A stretch of DNA of 46,853 bases from an uncultured Clostridia bacterium (GTDB lineage: Bacteria > Bacillota > Clostridia > Christensenellales > Borkfalkiaceae). Both the position numbers and the translations under genes were made by a program. The DNA lies in NCBI GenBank assembly GCA_947627515.1, contig CANQWI010000003.1:1-46853 (forward strand). Reading direction: 5' to 3'. The notes beneath the pieces were generated by a model. It saw only the letters and a list, made by a program, of their open reading frames with translations, searched no databases and was not told the origin of the DNA. This document shows, one piece after another, positions 46,347 to 46,853 of this stretch. Numbering within the stretch: position 1 is the first letter of the stretch; each line of letters begins with the position of its first letter.

Positions 46347-46853
46347 TTATGCGAGCTCCAGCGCGATCTTCATCATGGCGGTGAAGGAATTCTGCCGCTC
46401 CTCTGCCGTCGTGTTCTCCTCGGGGTGCAAAAAGCTGTCCGAGACGGTGCAGATGCAGAGGGCTTTTTTGCCCGCCCGCGCCGCGTTGCAGTAGAGGGCC
46501 GCGGATTCCATCTCGACGCCCAAAACGCCCATTTTGGCCCACTGCATGCCGCTCTGTGCGTCGTCGTAGAACATGTCGGAGGAGAAAATATTCCCCACCT
46601 TATAGTGCACGCCCGCCTGCTCGCAGAGGTCTGCCGCCCTTCTCAGAAGCCCGAAGTCGGCGATGGGACAGAAGGTGCCCGGGAGATTGTACTGCTTTGC
46701 GTAATTCCCGTTGGTGCAGGCGCCCTGCGCGAGAATGATGTCCCTGACGTGCAGGTCCTTGTCAAAACTGCCACAGGAGCCGACGCGGATGATCTTCTCC
46801 ACGCCGTAGAAATTGAAAAGCTCATAGGAATAGATGCCGATCGCGGGCTGGCC
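46347..46853 (-). CDS. deoD: Purine-nucleoside phosphorylase, 3' part (N-terminus outside window)
   Basis: The C-terminal 168 residues of a hexameric-type purine nucleoside phosphorylase, which releases purine bases and (deoxy)ribose 1-phosphate. IGIYSYELFNFYGV, then RVGSCGSF, matches the DeoD pattern; GVEMESAALY carries the substrate-ribose glutamate and TVSDSFL the base-binding aspartate. The gene continues past the right edge. It is the first visible gene of the nucleoside operon deoD-deoB-cdd-5'-nucleotidase-pdp-tdk; the promoter is not in the window. Confidence 0.95.
   Translation of the reverse strand, partial: GQPAIGIYSYELFNFYGVEKIIRVGSCGSFDKDLHVRDIILAQGACTNGNYAKQYNLPGTFCPIADFGLLRRAADLCEQAGVHYKVGNIFSSDMFYDDAQSGMQWAKMGVLGVEMESAALYCNAARAGKKALCICTVSDSFLHPEENTTAEERQNSFTAMMKIALELA

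Overview
The window looks like a chromosomal segment of a spore-forming, Gram-positive member of the Clostridia. The evidence is spoIIID and spoVAC, SigE/SigG-like promoter candidates, SigA promoters close to consensus, strong AGGAGG-type ribosome binding sites, and many lipoproteins with Gly/Asn/Gln-rich linkers after the lipobox. The lipoprotein style recalls Christensenellales-like gut lineages, but that placement is a guess. No tRNA, rRNA or CRISPR array was seen.

Layout. 1-3.8 kb holds small units on the minus strand: a lipoprotein cut by the window edge, ferritin, an LRR protein with a HEPN-like partner, a DUF1858 protein, spoVAC and spoIIID. 3.85-15.8 kb is one tightly packed six-gene minus-strand operon with its own promoter and visibly lower GC: coiled-coil protein, Hsp70-like ATPase, UvrD-like helicase, DrmA-like helicase, DrmB-like DUF1998 protein, and a NERD nuclease-helicase. 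This is a DISARM-related defence candidate with no DrmC and no methyltransferase. 16-19.4 kb is a minus-strand unit with a nucleotidase-guanylate kinase fusion, a dual-OB protein, DUF488, and a frameshifted second DUF488. It runs divergently from a plus-strand operon of two NrnA-like phosphodiesterases and SurE (19.5-22.2 kb). 22.2-23.1 kb is a repeat field: a small DUF559 nuclease gene sits between inverted arrays of hairpin repeats.

23.1-46.9 kb is all minus strand and reads as one functional theme. It encodes a surface-exposed staphylococcal-type nuclease, a secreted endonuclease I, a 2336-residue Ig/OB lipoprotein, an ABC importer (binding protein, two permeases, MsmX-type ATPase), an RDD membrane protein, a lipid-anchored 5'-nucleotidase, and the cytoplasmic nucleoside enzymes PNP, phosphopentomutase, cytidine deaminase, pyrimidine nucleoside phosphorylase and thymidine kinase. 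Together these could cut extracellular DNA, dephosphorylate the products, import nucleosides or sugars, and release bases and pentose phosphates. The importer's substrate is inferred from context only.

The two most interesting systems are the DISARM-related operon with chaperone and NERD components, and the extracellular nucleic-acid scavenging locus. The DUF559/inverted-repeat unit is a third candidate, as a possible mobile element. All family assignments were made by reading motifs; no database search was run.
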